A stretch of 64,000 bases of DNA from Bog-756 sp963806455 (GTDB lineage Bacteria; Actinomycetota; Acidimicrobiia; Acidimicrobiales; RAAP-2): contig CAWDXZ010000001.1 in assembly GCA_963806455.1 (NCBI GenBank), forward strand, positions 682,001 to 746,000, given 5' to 3'. The notes beneath the pieces are model-generated. The model was not told where the DNA came from, made no database searches, and worked only from the letters and a program-made list of their open reading frames with translations. Shown one piece after another: positions 1 to 9,165 of the stretch. A program made the translations under genes and the position numbers. Every line of letters begins with the position of its first letter. Position 1 is the stretch's first letter.

Positions 1-10
1 CTCATCCCAC

Positions 11-16
11 TAGGGT
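11..16 (+). promoter_or_regulatory. -10 box of a leaderless promoter
   Basis: TAGGGT ends six bases before the GTG start of the first gene. The same TANNNT-plus-about-six-bases arrangement precedes many other genes here, so transcription probably begins at or next to the start codon. The -35 region lies outside the window. Confidence 0.5.
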
Positions 17-22
17 CTCGCC

Positions 23-547
23 GTGACCCACGGCCCGGTCCGCCCGGCCGCACCCATCACGGGGCTCTCGCACGTACAGCTGCGAGTCTCCGACCTCGGG
101 TCGAGCGCCGCCTGGTACACGACGGTGCTCGGCCTCGAGCGCCAGGCGGAGGACCTCGACGCCGGCTACGTGGCCCTCCGCCATCGCCGGGCCCGCCTGG
201 TCATCGTGCTGAGCACCGAACCCCAGGAGGATGGGGGAGGGGGAGCAGGAGCGGCAGCGGGTGTCCCGCCGGGGGGCGAGCCGCCGGGGCGGCCCGAGCG
301 GGCGCGCCGACCGGAGCGCCTCGACCATCTCGCCTTCGCCGTGCCGGACGGGAACGTGCTCCGCGCCTGGGCCGCACACCTGGCGAGGGAGGGCATCCAC
401 CATGGGGGCGTGGTGCTCGAGGACGGGAATCCGTCGCTGCAGTTGCGCGACCCCGACGGCAACGCCATCGAGCTGGTGGCCGCGGGCCCGGCCACCGGCA
501 CCGGCGGTGGCCCTTCCCCGGGACGGTCACCCCGGTCGCTAGAGTGA
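23..547 (+). CDS. VOC (glyoxalase/bleomycin-resistance fold) family protein
   Basis: A 174-residue protein with the vicinal-oxygen-chelate pattern: an N-terminal GLSHVQLRVSDL strand with a candidate metal-binding His, then AAWYTTVLGLE, and a second half with DHLAFAVPDG and LRDPDGNAIELV, whose Glu is the usual last metal ligand. The centre holds a low-complexity Gly/Ala/Pro stretch (about residues 70-95), longer than usual for the family. The GTG start is chosen because a TAGGGT box lies six bases upstream. It sits 64 bases before a dehydrogenase/VOC/F420 gene set and may belong to the same catabolic pathway. The substrate cannot be inferred. Confidence 0.85.
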   Translation: MTHGPVRPAAPITGLSHVQLRVSDLGSSAAWYTTVLGLERQAEDLDAGYVALRHRRARLVIVLSTEPQEDGGGGAGAAAGVPPGGEPPGRPERARRPERLDHLAFAVPDGNVLRAWAAHLAREGIHHGGVVLEDGNPSLQLRDPDGNAIELVAAGPATGTGGGPSPGRSPRSLE

Positions 548-611
548 CGCCACTGTCACACGCAGGTCGGGCCCGGAGGACCCGGGCCGGCCGGACGGGG
601 GAGGTGACGTA

Positions 612-1703
612 GTGACCGAGCTGCCCGAGGTCATGCCGGCGGCGGTGTACCGCGGGCCGGGCGAGGTGGTGGTGGAGGAGCGGCCGGTGCCCCGGCCGGC
701 CCCCGGCGAGGTGCTGGTGGAGGTCGACCACTGCGGCATCTGCGGCTCGGACATCCACATGCTGCTGGAGGGTTGGGGCGACAAGCCCGGGCTGGTGGCC
801 GGCCACGAGTTCAGCGGCACCATCGTCGCCCTCGGCGAGGGGGTGGAGGGCTGGGGGGTCGGCGAGACGATCGTCGGCGGCACCTCACCCAAGTGCGGGC
901 GATGCCGGCGCTGCCTCGAGGGGAAGCCGTCCCAGTGCGAGAACCGCCAGGGCTCGGTGGTCGACGGTCACGACGGTGCCTTCGCCCGCTACGTGCTGGT
1001 CGGGGCGGCCGCCCTGTTGCGCCTGCCGCCCGGTCTCGGTTCCCGGCAGGCGGCGCTGGCCGAACCGCTGGCCGTGGCGCTCCACGGGATCACCCGGTCG
1101 GGAGCGGCGCCCGGCGACAGTGTCATGGTCATCGGGGCCGGGCCCATCGGGGCCCTGTCGGTGGCGGCCCTGGCGGCCCTCGGGATCGGCCCGATCACCG
1201 TCGTCGAGCCCGCCGAGCGCCGCAAGGGACTGGCCCGGGCCCTCGGGGCCGACCTGGTCCTCGACCCCGCCGACCTCGAGAAGTTCCCGCCCTGGGAGCC
1301 GGAGCGGATCTCGGAGCACGCCGCCCACGTCGTGCTGGAGTGCTCGGGCCGGAAGGCGGCCATGGAGACCGGCTTCCACCAGCTGAAGCGTGGTGGCACC
1401 CTGGCCCTGGTCGGGGCGGGGATCGAACACCCGGCCTTCGACCCGAACCGGTTCATCCTCAACGAGCTCCACGTGGTCGGCTCGTTCGTCTACGACCGGG
1501 ACGGCTTCGGGCGGGCACTCGAGCTCCTGGCCTCCGACGGCTTCCCGACCGACCTGTTGATCGAGGCAGACGACGTGCCCCTGGACCGGTTGTCGGAGGC
1601 CCTGGTGGACCTGGCCGAGGGGCGCTACGCCGGCAAGGTGATGGTGGTCCCCCGTCTGTCCGACGGGTCCGTCACGGCCCCGGCCGGGGCGGGGCGGGTC
1701 TGA
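612..1703 (+). CDS. Zinc-dependent alcohol dehydrogenase (MDR superfamily)
   Basis: A 363-residue medium-chain dehydrogenase. The catalytic zinc region reads DHCGICGSDIHM followed by GHEFSG. A structural zinc lobe with C-x2-C-x2-C-x7-C spacing (CGRCRRCLEGKPSQC) lies near residues 95-115. A Rossmann motif, VIGAGPIGAL, begins near residue 173 for NAD(P) binding. GTG start with an upstream GAGGTG Shine-Dalgarno sequence. Its stop overlaps the next start as TGATG, so it is translationally coupled to the VOC and F420-oxidoreductase genes. It probably oxidises a sorbitol- or threonine-dehydrogenase-like alcohol, but the substrate is unknown. Confidence 0.9.
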   Translation: MTELPEVMPAAVYRGPGEVVVEERPVPRPAPGEVLVEVDHCGICGSDIHMLLEGWGDKPGLVAGHEFSGTIVALGEGVEGWGVGETIVGGTSPKCGRCRRCLEGKPSQCENRQGSVVDGHDGAFARYVLVGAAALLRLPPGLGSRQAALAEPLAVALHGITRSGAAPGDSVMVIGAGPIGALSVAALAALGIGPITVVEPAERRKGLARALGADLVLDPADLEKFPPWEPERISEHAAHVVLECSGRKAAMETGFHQLKRGGTLALVGAGIEHPAFDPNRFILNELHVVGSFVYDRDGFGRALELLASDGFPTDLLIEADDVPLDRLSEALVDLAEGRYAGKVMVVPRLSDGSVTAPAGAGRV

Positions 1704-2149
1704 TGGCGCACCCCTACTACCCGACCGGCAATCCGCGCTTCAACCACGTGGCCATGAGCCTGCCCGCCGGGCTCCTCGACGCCACCAACCGGGCCGACAT
1801 CTGCCGCTTCTGGAGCGAGGTGTTCGGATTCGACGAGATCGAGGTGATGACCGAGGACCGTCACCGCCTCATCCTGTCGTGCGTCCACTGGGACCAGTTC
1901 ATCTTCCTCATCGCCGAGGACGATCCGATGCGCTGCCCCCGGATGGACCATTTCGGCTTCTCGGTCGGATCGATGGAGGAACTGCAGGGGATCCAGGAGC
2001 GGGCGGCCGCCTTCCGCCAGCAGGACGATCGGGTCGACCTCATCGACCTGCACTCCGACGACCAGAAGGTGGTCACCATCCACTCGCTCTACGTGCGGTA
2101 CCTGCTTCCCATGATGTGCGAGGTCCAGTGGTGGGAGTTCGCCACGTGA
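1703..2149 (+). CDS. VOC-like protein
   Basis: A 148-residue cytoplasmic protein with a VOC-type N-terminus (PRFNHVAMSL, then FWSEVFGFDEIEVM) and a second strand pair with MDHFGFSVGSMEEL. The expected C-terminal Glu is less clear (LLPMMCEVQWWEF). The ATG overlaps the dehydrogenase stop, and its own TGA overlaps the following GTG by four bases, making a three-gene coupled unit. A role in metabolism of the dehydrogenase/F420-enzyme substrate is inferred from context only. Confidence 0.8.
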   Translation: MAHPYYPTGNPRFNHVAMSLPAGLLDATNRADICRFWSEVFGFDEIEVMTEDRHRLILSCVHWDQFIFLIAEDDPMRCPRMDHFGFSVGSMEELQGIQERAAAFRQQDDRVDLIDLHSDDQKVVTIHSLYVRYLLPMMCEVQWWEFAT

Positions 2150-3132
2150 ACGGCCGGGACCGCCTCGAGGTGGGTGTATTCGTGCCCCAGGGCTGGAAGC
2201 TCGAGTACTCGGGTTGGAGTGGGCCCGAGGCGTGGTCCCGCTCGGTGGAGCTGGCCCAGCTGGCCGAGTCCCTCGGGTACGACCACCTGTGGGTCTACGA
2301 CCACGTGGAGACGGTGCCGCGGCGGGAGCCCACCCACGTGTTCGAGGCCTACACCATGTTGGCCGCGCTGTCGCAGCGCACCTCACGGGTGGGTCTGGGC
2401 CAGCTCGTCACCTGTGCCTCCTACCGCAACGCCGGCCTGCTGGCCAAGGAAGCGGCGTGCGTGGACGTGTACTCGGGAGGCCGGCTCGTCTTGGGGCTCG
2501 GTGCGGGCTGGTTCCACGAGGAATACCACTCCTACGGCTACGAGTACCCCGCCGACCGGGTCCGCCTGCAGATCCTCGACGAGACGCTCGAAGTGGTCCG
2601 CCGGATGTGGACCGAGGAGACGGTCACGTTCGACGGAGAGCACCTGCATATCGACGGCGCCTACTGCGACCCCAAGCCGGTCCAGCAGCTGCCACCGGTG
2701 CTGGTCGGTGGAGGCGGTGAGCGGGTCAACCTCCGGATCGCCGCCCGGCGGGCGGACCTGACGAACTGGCAGGTGGGCCTCGAGGCCTTCGAACGGAAGT
2801 CGGGCCTGCTGGCGAAGTACTGCGAGGAGGTCGGCCGGCCCTTCGAGGACATCACCCGGACGCACGGGCCGGACTGCCGGCTGTTCGACAGCGAGGCCGA
2901 CACCCTGGCCTGGTGCAGGTCCGAGGGTGGCGGCAACCTCTGGCCGGGGCCGTCGATCGAGCAGTACCTGGCCGACAACCTGGTCGGCACGGTCGACCAG
3001 GTTGTCGAGAAGACCCAGGGGTTCGTCGACGCCGGCTGCCGGGGGCTCATCCTGTGGCTTCGGGACTACCCCGAGGACGAGACGCTGCGGCGTTTCATGG
3101 CCGAGGTGGTCCCGGCCCTCAAGGTGCCGTAG
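2146..3132 (+). CDS. LLM-class F420-dependent oxidoreductase
   Basis: A 328-residue luciferase-like (TIM-barrel) monooxygenase-family protein. The pattern typical of F420 members is present: an LEVGVFVPQ opening strand, LAESLGYDHLWVYDH, TSRVGLGQLVT, and GGRLVLGLGAGWFHEEY. The GTG start overlaps the upstream stop (GTGA), so it is coupled to the VOC and alcohol dehydrogenase genes. It is expected to use F420 or FMN as cofactor. The substrate is unknown. Together the three genes look like a small oxidation module for one compound. Confidence 0.9.
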   Translation: MNGRDRLEVGVFVPQGWKLEYSGWSGPEAWSRSVELAQLAESLGYDHLWVYDHVETVPRREPTHVFEAYTMLAALSQRTSRVGLGQLVTCASYRNAGLLAKEAACVDVYSGGRLVLGLGAGWFHEEYHSYGYEYPADRVRLQILDETLEVVRRMWTEETVTFDGEHLHIDGAYCDPKPVQQLPPVLVGGGGERVNLRIAARRADLTNWQVGLEAFERKSGLLAKYCEEVGRPFEDITRTHGPDCRLFDSEADTLAWCRSEGGGNLWPGPSIEQYLADNLVGTVDQVVEKTQGFVDAGCRGLILWLRDYPEDETLRRFMAEVVPALKVP

Positions 3133-3135
3133 GGC

Positions 3136-3513
3136 TCAGCCCGAGGTCTCCGGCGGGGGAGTGAGCTGGCCGTCGATCTCCTTCAGGTCGAAGTAGTCGC
3201 GCCACCGTGTCACGAGGCCCTCGCCGTTGACGTCGACCGCCGTGCACCCGTGGATCTCGATGGGGATGCTCCCACCCAGCGTGCCCCGCCCGATCCATTC
3301 GAACGCCCCTCCGGCCGCGTCCCCGTGGACGCCGGTGATCTCCTGTCGCCAGTCGGGGAACGAGGCGTTGGTCATCTCCTCGATGGCGGCCAGGTCGGTC
3401 GTCGGCTGGTTGACGGGATCGCTGAAGAGGGCACCCGGCGCGAAGAGCGAGGCGAAATCCCCGTCGGGCCCGAGGGCGGCCTCCAAGTGCACCGCCCAAC
3501 TGGACCAGTCCAT
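3136..3513 (-). CDS. SnoaL/NTF2-like small protein
   Basis: A 125-residue protein with an NTF2-like layout: an N-terminal helix, FAPGALFSDPVNQP (typical of SnoaL-type polyketide cyclase or ketosteroid-isomerase relatives), then EWIGRGTLGG and a C-terminal VTRWRDYFD strand. The ATG at 3513 is preferred because an ACCGTA (TACGGT on the minus strand) lies seven bases upstream. It is divergent from the membrane protein at 3664 and convergent with the F420 gene, ending three bases after it. No catalytic residues can be assigned. Confidence 0.8.
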   Translation of the reverse strand: MDWSSWAVHLEAALGPDGDFASLFAPGALFSDPVNQPTTDLAAIEEMTNASFPDWRQEITGVHGDAAGGAFEWIGRGTLGGSIPIEIHGCTAVDVNGEGLVTRWRDYFDLKEIDGQLTPPPETSG

Positions 3514-3520
3514 GGGCGTC

Positions 3521-3526
3521 ACCGTA
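3521..3526 (-). promoter_or_regulatory. -10 box of a leaderless promoter for the SnoaL-like gene
   Basis: TACGGT on the minus strand, seven bases before the ATG at 3513. This is the spacing expected when transcription begins at the start codon. Confidence 0.45.
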
Positions 3527-3663
3527 CCTGGGCCCTGTCCCCCCTGCCCGGTTCTCGACGGCTGCACGCCGCCCGTGCCCGGCGACCCGTAGCATCCCCC
3601 AGCATCGCCCTCGAGACCGAGCACGATCCCACCGGGTCCGGCCCCAGCTTCCGTTGGCAGGCC

Positions 3664-5568
3664 GTGCCGGCCGCCGGGGCCGTCTACCTCGCGGTGTCGT
3701 TGGCCATCTGGGGGAACGTGTGGTCCAGCCACCCGACGTCGGCCACCGTCTGCGGGTGTGGGGACGCGTCGCAGTTCACCTGGTTCCTGGCCTGGCCCGC
3801 CCACGCCCTGGCCCACGGTCTCGATCCCCTCTACTCGACCGCAATCGGCTACCCGCACGGCGTCAACCTGCTCTCCAACACCAGTGTCGTCGCCCTCGGT
3901 GTGGTGCTCGCCCCGGTCACCTGGCTCTTCGGCCCGGTCGCCACCCTCAACGTGGCCCTGGCCCTCAGCCCGGCCCTGTCGGCCCTGGCCATGTTCGTCC
4001 TCCTCCGACGCTGGGTGGACTGGGCCCCGGCCGCCTTCGGCGGTGGGCTGCTGTACGGCTTCTCGCCCCTCATCCTGGTCAGCCTGTCCAATGCGTGGTT
4101 GACCCTCGGGATGGGGGTGGTCCCCCCTCTCGTGGTCGCCGGCCTCGACGACATCCTGGTGCGACAGCGGGGCCGTCCGCTGGTGCAGGGCCTGATTCTG
4201 GGCCTACTGGTCACCCTCCAGTTCTTCCTCAGCACGGAGGTGCTGCTGATCATGGTCATCGCCGCCGGCGTCGGTGTGGCCCTGGTCGTCGCCTACGCCG
4301 CCGCCCGCTCCCCGGCGACCCTCCGGGCCCGTGCCCGCTACGCCGCCACCGGACTGTCGACCGGAGGGATCACCGCCGCCGCCCTGCTGGCCTACCCGAC
4401 CTGGTTCGCGCTGGCCGGACCAGCCCACCTTTCGGGAAGCATCTGGGGACCCAACTCGCTGGTCGGCAACGCCGGCAACTCGTGGCGCAACTTCCTCTTC
4501 CCGGCCTCACCGTCGAGTGCGGCCGCGCACCTGTTCCACCGCTTCGGTGGGTACCAGGGACCGGTGCTCTCGCCCCAGTACCTCGGTATCGGAGTGGTGG
4601 TGGTGCTGACCGCGGGGTGGATCGTCTGGCATCGAGATCGGCGCCTGTGGCTCTTCGGTGCCGTGGGGCTGACGGCGACGGCACTGTCCTTCGGCCTGGA
4701 ACCGCACCACTGGACCCCCTGGCGCCTGGTGGCCCGTCTCCCGCTGCTGGAGAACATCGAGCCGTACCGTTGGGTCCTGGTCATCTATCTCGCCGCATCG
4801 GTCATGCTGGCGCTGGTCATCGACCATGCCCGGGCGGCCGTGCGACGGAGAGCGGCCGGTCGGCCCGCCACCGCCATCGGTCCGGCTCCCGAGGGCCGGA
4901 TGCCGGCGGCGCGTTGGGTGTCGGCGGCAGTCGGGTGCGGCGTGGCCGCCGCAGCACTCCTCGGACCCGCCCTCTATGTGGCCCAGACCGTTCCGATGAC
5001 CACCGCTCCGGTCGCCCTCCCCGCCTGGTTCCGCACTGCCGCGTTCCACCAGGGACACCAGGTCATCCTGGTCCTCCCCGACTCCGACCTCGCCCTCAGC
5101 CCGCTCACCTGGCAGGCCGTCGACGGTATGCCCTATGCGACGGTGGCGAAGGTCGGTCCGGGCGGTGCCGCGGCGAGGGCCGGGAAGGACCGGGTCGGCC
5201 AGGCGGTCGTGGCCGAGGTCTCCGATTTCACCCGTGCCAACCTCACGGCCGAAGGCGTGGTGGCGGTGCGACGGCTGCTGGCCGACCGCGGCGTGACGAT
5301 GGTGGTGATGCCCGTCGACCCCGGTCTTCCCGAGTACGCCCGGGTCCCGTCGCCGGTCGTGGCGGCCGTCCTGATGGCGGCGACGACAGGGCAGCCGCCC
5401 AGGTTCCGAGCGGGTGCCTGGGTGTGGTCGGCCGTCGACACGGCCCGGGCCGGGCCCGTTCCGACCACCGCCCGGCTGGTCGGCTGCGCCGGGACGCCGA
5501 CCGCCTCGGGGACGCCGGCCGTGAGGGCGGCGGCGGACTGCGTGCTGGCCGAGCCCGGATCGGACTGA
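3664..5568 (+). CDS. Polytopic membrane protein, GT-C glycosyltransferase-like
   Basis: About 634 residues with many hydrophobic segments. After the first segment, the outer loop has CGCGDASQFTWFLAWPAHAL and GLDPLYSTAIGYPHGVN. The Asp in this loop and the G-x-N motif resemble the first extracytoplasmic loop of GT-C enzymes that use polyprenyl-linked sugars. The C-terminal 150 residues form a soluble extracytoplasmic domain. The start is uncertain: GTG at 3664 is the first canonical start in frame downstream of the divergent gene, and no good ribosome-binding site is seen. It could be an uncharacterised membrane protein rather than a transferase. Confidence 0.7.
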   Translation: MPAAGAVYLAVSLAIWGNVWSSHPTSATVCGCGDASQFTWFLAWPAHALAHGLDPLYSTAIGYPHGVNLLSNTSVVALGVVLAPVTWLFGPVATLNVALALSPALSALAMFVLLRRWVDWAPAAFGGGLLYGFSPLILVSLSNAWLTLGMGVVPPLVVAGLDDILVRQRGRPLVQGLILGLLVTLQFFLSTEVLLIMVIAAGVGVALVVAYAAARSPATLRARARYAATGLSTGGITAAALLAYPTWFALAGPAHLSGSIWGPNSLVGNAGNSWRNFLFPASPSSAAAHLFHRFGGYQGPVLSPQYLGIGVVVVLTAGWIVWHRDRRLWLFGAVGLTATALSFGLEPHHWTPWRLVARLPLLENIEPYRWVLVIYLAASVMLALVIDHARAAVRRRAAGRPATAIGPAPEGRMPAARWVSAAVGCGVAAAALLGPALYVAQTVPMTTAPVALPAWFRTAAFHQGHQVILVLPDSDLALSPLTWQAVDGMPYATVAKVGPGGAAARAGKDRVGQAVVAEVSDFTRANLTAEGVVAVRRLLADRGVTMVVMPVDPGLPEYARVPSPVVAAVLMAATTGQPPRFRAGAWVWSAVDTARAGPVPTTARLVGCAGTPTASGTPAVRAAADCVLAEPGSD

Positions 5569-5747
5569 CGGCCCGGTCGCACGGTCGAGGACCGATGGTG
5601 CCGGGTCGGGTCCGCGTCGGCGGATCCCGGACGCACCTCGGAGCCGGCTGCGTCGGCCGCATCGGCAAACCGGACCTTCGACCACCCGTCCCAGCTCCGG
5701 GCCCGAGGGCCTCTCCGTCCGGCGGCCGGGCCGACGGTGCCGTTGCC

Positions 5748-5753
5748 TAGGAT
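5748..5753 (+). promoter_or_regulatory. -10 box for the HAD phosphatase gene
   Basis: TAGGAT lies nine bases before the ATG at 5763. The leader would be absent or very short. Confidence 0.4.
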
Positions 5754-5762
5754 CGTCCGGCA

Positions 5763-6401
5763 ATGGACCGTTTCGACCTCGTGATCTTCGACTGCGACGG
5801 AGTCCTGGTGGACAGCGAGAGGCTCGCCGTCCGTACCGAGGCGGAGATCCTGTCCGGTCTCGGCTGGCCGCTCACCGAGGCGGACATCGTCGAGCGGTTC
5901 GTGGGAAGGTCTGCCAGCTACATGCACCGGTCGATCGAACGCCAACTGGGCCGCAGCGTGGACTGGGAGTCCGAGTTCGAGAGCCGCTACCGGAAGGTGT
6001 TCGAGAGCGAGCTCGTCCCGGTCGCCGGTGTGGTCGAGGCGCTCGACGCCATCACCATTCCCTGGTGCGTCGCATCGAGCGGAAGCCACCAGAAGATGGA
6101 GTTCACCCTCGGGATCTGTGGGCTTTTCGACCGCTGCCGAGGCCGCATCTTCAGTGTCGACGACGTCGAACGGGGCAAGCCCTCACCGGACATATTCCTG
6201 CATGCGGCCGATCGGATGGGCGTGCGTGCTGAGCGGTGCGCCGTCGTCGAGGACAGCGTTTTGGGCGTCGAGGCCGCGCTGGCCGCCGGTATGAGCTGCT
6301 TCGCCTTCGCCGGAGGCGTCACCGGCGCAACGAAGTTGGCCCGCGACGCCGTCTCCGTGTTCGACGATATGCGGGACCTTCCCGCCCTCCTCGGCCCGTA
6401 G
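5763..6401 (+). CDS. HAD-family phosphatase (beta-phosphoglucomutase-like)
   Basis: A 212-residue HAD hydrolase. Motif I is FDCDGVLVDSE, with nucleophile Asp near residue 10 and the second Asp at +2. A helical cap holds LGWPLTEADIVERFVGRS. Motif II is ASSGSH, and motifs III/IV are KPSPDIFLHAA and CAVVEDSVLGVEAA. The length matches subfamily IA sugar-phosphate phosphatases and beta-phosphoglucomutases. It appears monocistronic. The exact phosphate ester is unknown. Confidence 0.88.
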   Translation: MDRFDLVIFDCDGVLVDSERLAVRTEAEILSGLGWPLTEADIVERFVGRSASYMHRSIERQLGRSVDWESEFESRYRKVFESELVPVAGVVEALDAITIPWCVASSGSHQKMEFTLGICGLFDRCRGRIFSVDDVERGKPSPDIFLHAADRMGVRAERCAVVEDSVLGVEAALAAGMSCFAFAGGVTGATKLARDAVSVFDDMRDLPALLGP

Positions 6402-6495
6402 CCCTCGGGGCGACGGTCGGTCTCGCGCCCTTTGCCCGTCGAGAACGCCGGTGGGTCGTCGGGCGGGCCGGCTGCGGGGGTGAGAGGATTTCTCG

Positions 6496-6880
6496 ATGAT
6501 CACCGGCAGCCACGCCATGATCTACGCCGAGGATCCCCCGGCTGCCCGGGCTTTCTTCCGGGACGTCCTCGGGCTTCCTTTCGTCGACGCCCATGACGGC
6601 TGGCTCATCTTCAGGATTCCGCCCGCCGAGCTGGGCATCCATCCGGCCGGCCATCCCGGGGGACCCGGCCGGTGGGGCGCCCTCCGGTCACCACGAGCTC
6701 TACCTCATGTGCGACGACATCGAGAGCACGGTGTCCGACCTCGGGGGCAAGGGCGTGCAGTTCTCCGGGCCCATCGAGAACCAAGGATTCGGAAGGCTCA
6801 TCCGATTGAGGATCCCCGGTGCGGGTGAGATCGGCCTGTACCAGCCCCGGCACGAGACGGCCTACGACCTCGAGAGCTGA
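6496..6880 (+). pseudogene. VOC-family protein gene split by one frameshift
   Basis: The first part reads HAMIYAEDPPAARAFFRDVLG and on to GIHPAGHPG in one frame. The rest (GHHELYLMCDDIESTVSDLG to ETAYDLES) continues in the +1 frame. The switch falls between about 6655 and 6690, where the sequence has a run of five G bases. Joined, the halves give a complete VOC protein of about 127 residues with no other damage. Either the gene is newly inactivated or one G is an artefact. Confidence 0.75.
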
Positions 6881-7154
6881 CCCGTCCACCACGGGTCGAG
6901 GGTGCGGCCGGAGTTCCGGCTTGGCGGTGAAGGTCACGCCAGACGTCGATGGGCGCCCTCCCTGGGTGATGAAGCCCGGCGCTGCACCCGGCGATCGGAA
7001 ATTCATTGTTGAAAGTCATCGTGCAACAGCAAACGCGTGATTCATGAAAGCGAAGACTCCGATAGTCTGACGGACACTCGATCGGGGGTTCCTCAGAATT
7101 AGCGACACCGGTGACACGACCGAGGGACGATCGAAAACGTGTGACGACACGCGA

Positions 7155-8679
7155 GTGGAGCCCTCGATTCCTGTCTTAACGGAACAGAGCTTCTTCCGGC
7201 GATGTCCCGTTACGGTATCGGTGCTCACCCTTCCGGTCGTCGCGTATTTCTGGTTCATCCACCAATACGCCTTCAACATGATCTGGAAGGACCAGTGGGC
7301 CGATATCGGGCTCATCGCCCACACCTACTCGCACACGCTGACCCTCGGCACACTCTGGGCCCAGTACGGTGCAAACCGAATCTTCTTTCCCAATCTCATC
7401 GTCCTCGTCCTCGCCAGGACAACGGACTTCAACGTGGTCATCGAGGACTACGTGAGTGCGGTCATGCTCGTAATTGCGACCACACTCTTCATCCTCGCTC
7501 ACAGACGCCGCTCCCCGTCCACACCCTGGATCTACTACTGCCCAGTTGTCATTGCCATGTTGTCGTTCGTTCAGTGGCAGAACACACTCTGGGGATTCCA
7601 GATGGCCTGGTACCTCGTCATGATGGCACTGGCTGTTGCGTTGTTCCTCCTGGACAGGCCGATCATCACCTGGGTCGTGCTGACCGGGGCGATCCTCGCT
7701 GCGGTCGTCGGGAGCTTCTCCTCGCTGCAGGGACTGCTGATCTGGCCCACCGGATTGGTTGTTCTTTGCTACCGCCGCCGTCCCACGTCATTCGTGTCCG
7801 TCTGGGTAGCGTGCGCAGTGGCAACGGGGGTGATGTACTTCTACCGATTCGATTTTCACGCCGGATACCTGGGCGGCAAGCCCTCCTTCGCCCTCCAACA
7901 CCCGATCGTCGCCCCTGACGTTCTTCCTGAGTGCCGTCGGGATCTCCGACGATGTACTCGGGGTGATCGTGCTCGGCATCGCCATTGCCGTGTTGGTCGC
8001 CTATGGACGTCCCGGCCGAGAGGAGAACGGAAGTGCAGTCGGAGTGGCCTTGGTCTGCTTCGGACTGCTCTTCGCCGCCACGGTGACCGAGGGGCGGGCT
8101 TCCCGAGGTCTTGCTGGACTTGCGCCCTACTACGCCAGCTTCGATCTCCTGGTATTGGTCGGCAGCTACCTGGCCGTGCTCGGCCGACCCACGACCTGGC
8201 CTACGGGTTGGCAATCAGTTGCGGCGCCACGTTTCATCTACCCGGATGGTCCTCTCGAAAGGCTCCTCGGTCTGCCTACCGCAACGACCCCGGCCCGGAC
8301 TCGGAGTGACTCGCTTCTCCTCGGGTTTCGAAGCGTCGTACTCTTCGCCATCGTCGTTGCCGCCCTGGTCGGTGGCCTGCTCAACGGTCTGAGCGCTGGC
8401 CAGTCATTCCATCAGAAGGAATTGGAGGCGGTGAGCGTGACCAGGAACATTGACAGCGAGCCCGACGGCGTCGTGGCCAAGGCCTTGTTCCAACATGCAC
8501 CGATGACGACGGCGCGCATCGCTCGAGAATTGACTCCAGTCGCCAAGGCACACCACCTCAGCCTGTTCGACTCCGATCCGGCTGGCCTGGACGAGAGTGA
8601 ACGGCCCCCTGCAGCGGTGCTCTCCTCTGACCGCCTACGGGTTGCTGCCCCGTCCGCCAACGATCCGGTGAACAGGTGA
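7155..8679 (+). pseudogene. GT-C-like polytopic membrane protein, frameshifted copy
   Basis: The first frame encodes about 250 residues with repeated membrane segments and an outer-loop NMIWKDQWADI motif. Near 7910 homology switches to the +1 frame (from FALQHPIVAPDV to FFLSAVGISDDVLG) and continues to 8679. A paralogue at 29187-30992 is colinear across the break and intact, so this copy carries a single frameshift. It also lacks the paralogue's C-terminal Ig-like domain. The aromatic DQWxD motif in the first outer loop suggests a GT-C sugar transferase, but this is inference. Its stop overlaps the next start (GTGA). Confidence 0.75.
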
Positions 8680-9113
8680 CGACGCCGATGGACGACCACT
8701 GGGACCTGGAACGTTTCGTCGCTGCCCAAAACGACGACGGCACCTTCGACCGGGCGCTCGAGGAACTGCGACGGGGCGGCAAGACGAGCCACTGGATGTG
8801 GTTCGTCTTCCCCCAGGTCGAGGGCCTGGGTCACAGTGGCATGTCCAAGAGGTTCGCCATCTCCTCGCTGGAGGAGGCGAGGGCCTACCTGGACCACCCC
8901 GTGCTCGGCCCGCGGCTGATCGAGAGTGTCCGGGCGCTCCTCGAGGGATCCGGGCGAAGCGCCGAGGGGATCCTCGGCGTCATCGACGCCCAGAAGCTCC
9001 GGTCGTCGATGACCCTGTTCATGCGGGCCGGCCCGGAGAGTCCGTCGTTCGGGCTGGTCCTCGACCGGTTCTTCGGCGGAATGCCCGATCCGGCAACCGA
9101 CGACCGTCTCTGA
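8676..9113 (+). CDS. DUF1810 family protein
   Basis: A 145-residue soluble protein with the family signature: DLERFVAAQ near the N-terminus, then SHWMWFVFPQVEGLG, SKRFAISSLEEARAYLDHPVLG, and a C-terminal LVLDRFFGG. The biochemical role of the family is not established. The GTG start overlaps the upstream stop by four bases; an ATG twelve bases downstream is an alternative. Confidence 0.88.
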   Translation: MTTPMDDHWDLERFVAAQNDDGTFDRALEELRRGGKTSHWMWFVFPQVEGLGHSGMSKRFAISSLEEARAYLDHPVLGPRLIESVRALLEGSGRSAEGILGVIDAQKLRSSMTLFMRAGPESPSFGLVLDRFFGGMPDPATDDRL

Positions 9114-9153
9114 GCGCCGCTCGGACTTGGCGGGCCCGGCGGACCGGAAGCCC

Positions 9154-9159
9154 TAGGCT
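9154..9159 (+). promoter_or_regulatory. -10 box of a leaderless promoter for the methyltransferase gene
   Basis: TAGGCT, then exactly six bases, then the ATG at 9166. Confidence 0.55.
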
Positions 9160-9165
9160 CCGCCC

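Noticed and set aside
3250..3663. Extending the membrane protein upstream to ATG 3250
   Set aside because: Would lie entirely antisense to the SnoaL-like gene; upstream residues are charged and non-conserved.
3654..5750. 698-codon plus-strand frame overlapping the GT-C-like gene
   Set aside because: Arg/Pro/Gly-rich with no membrane segments; the other frame has clear hydrophobic helices.
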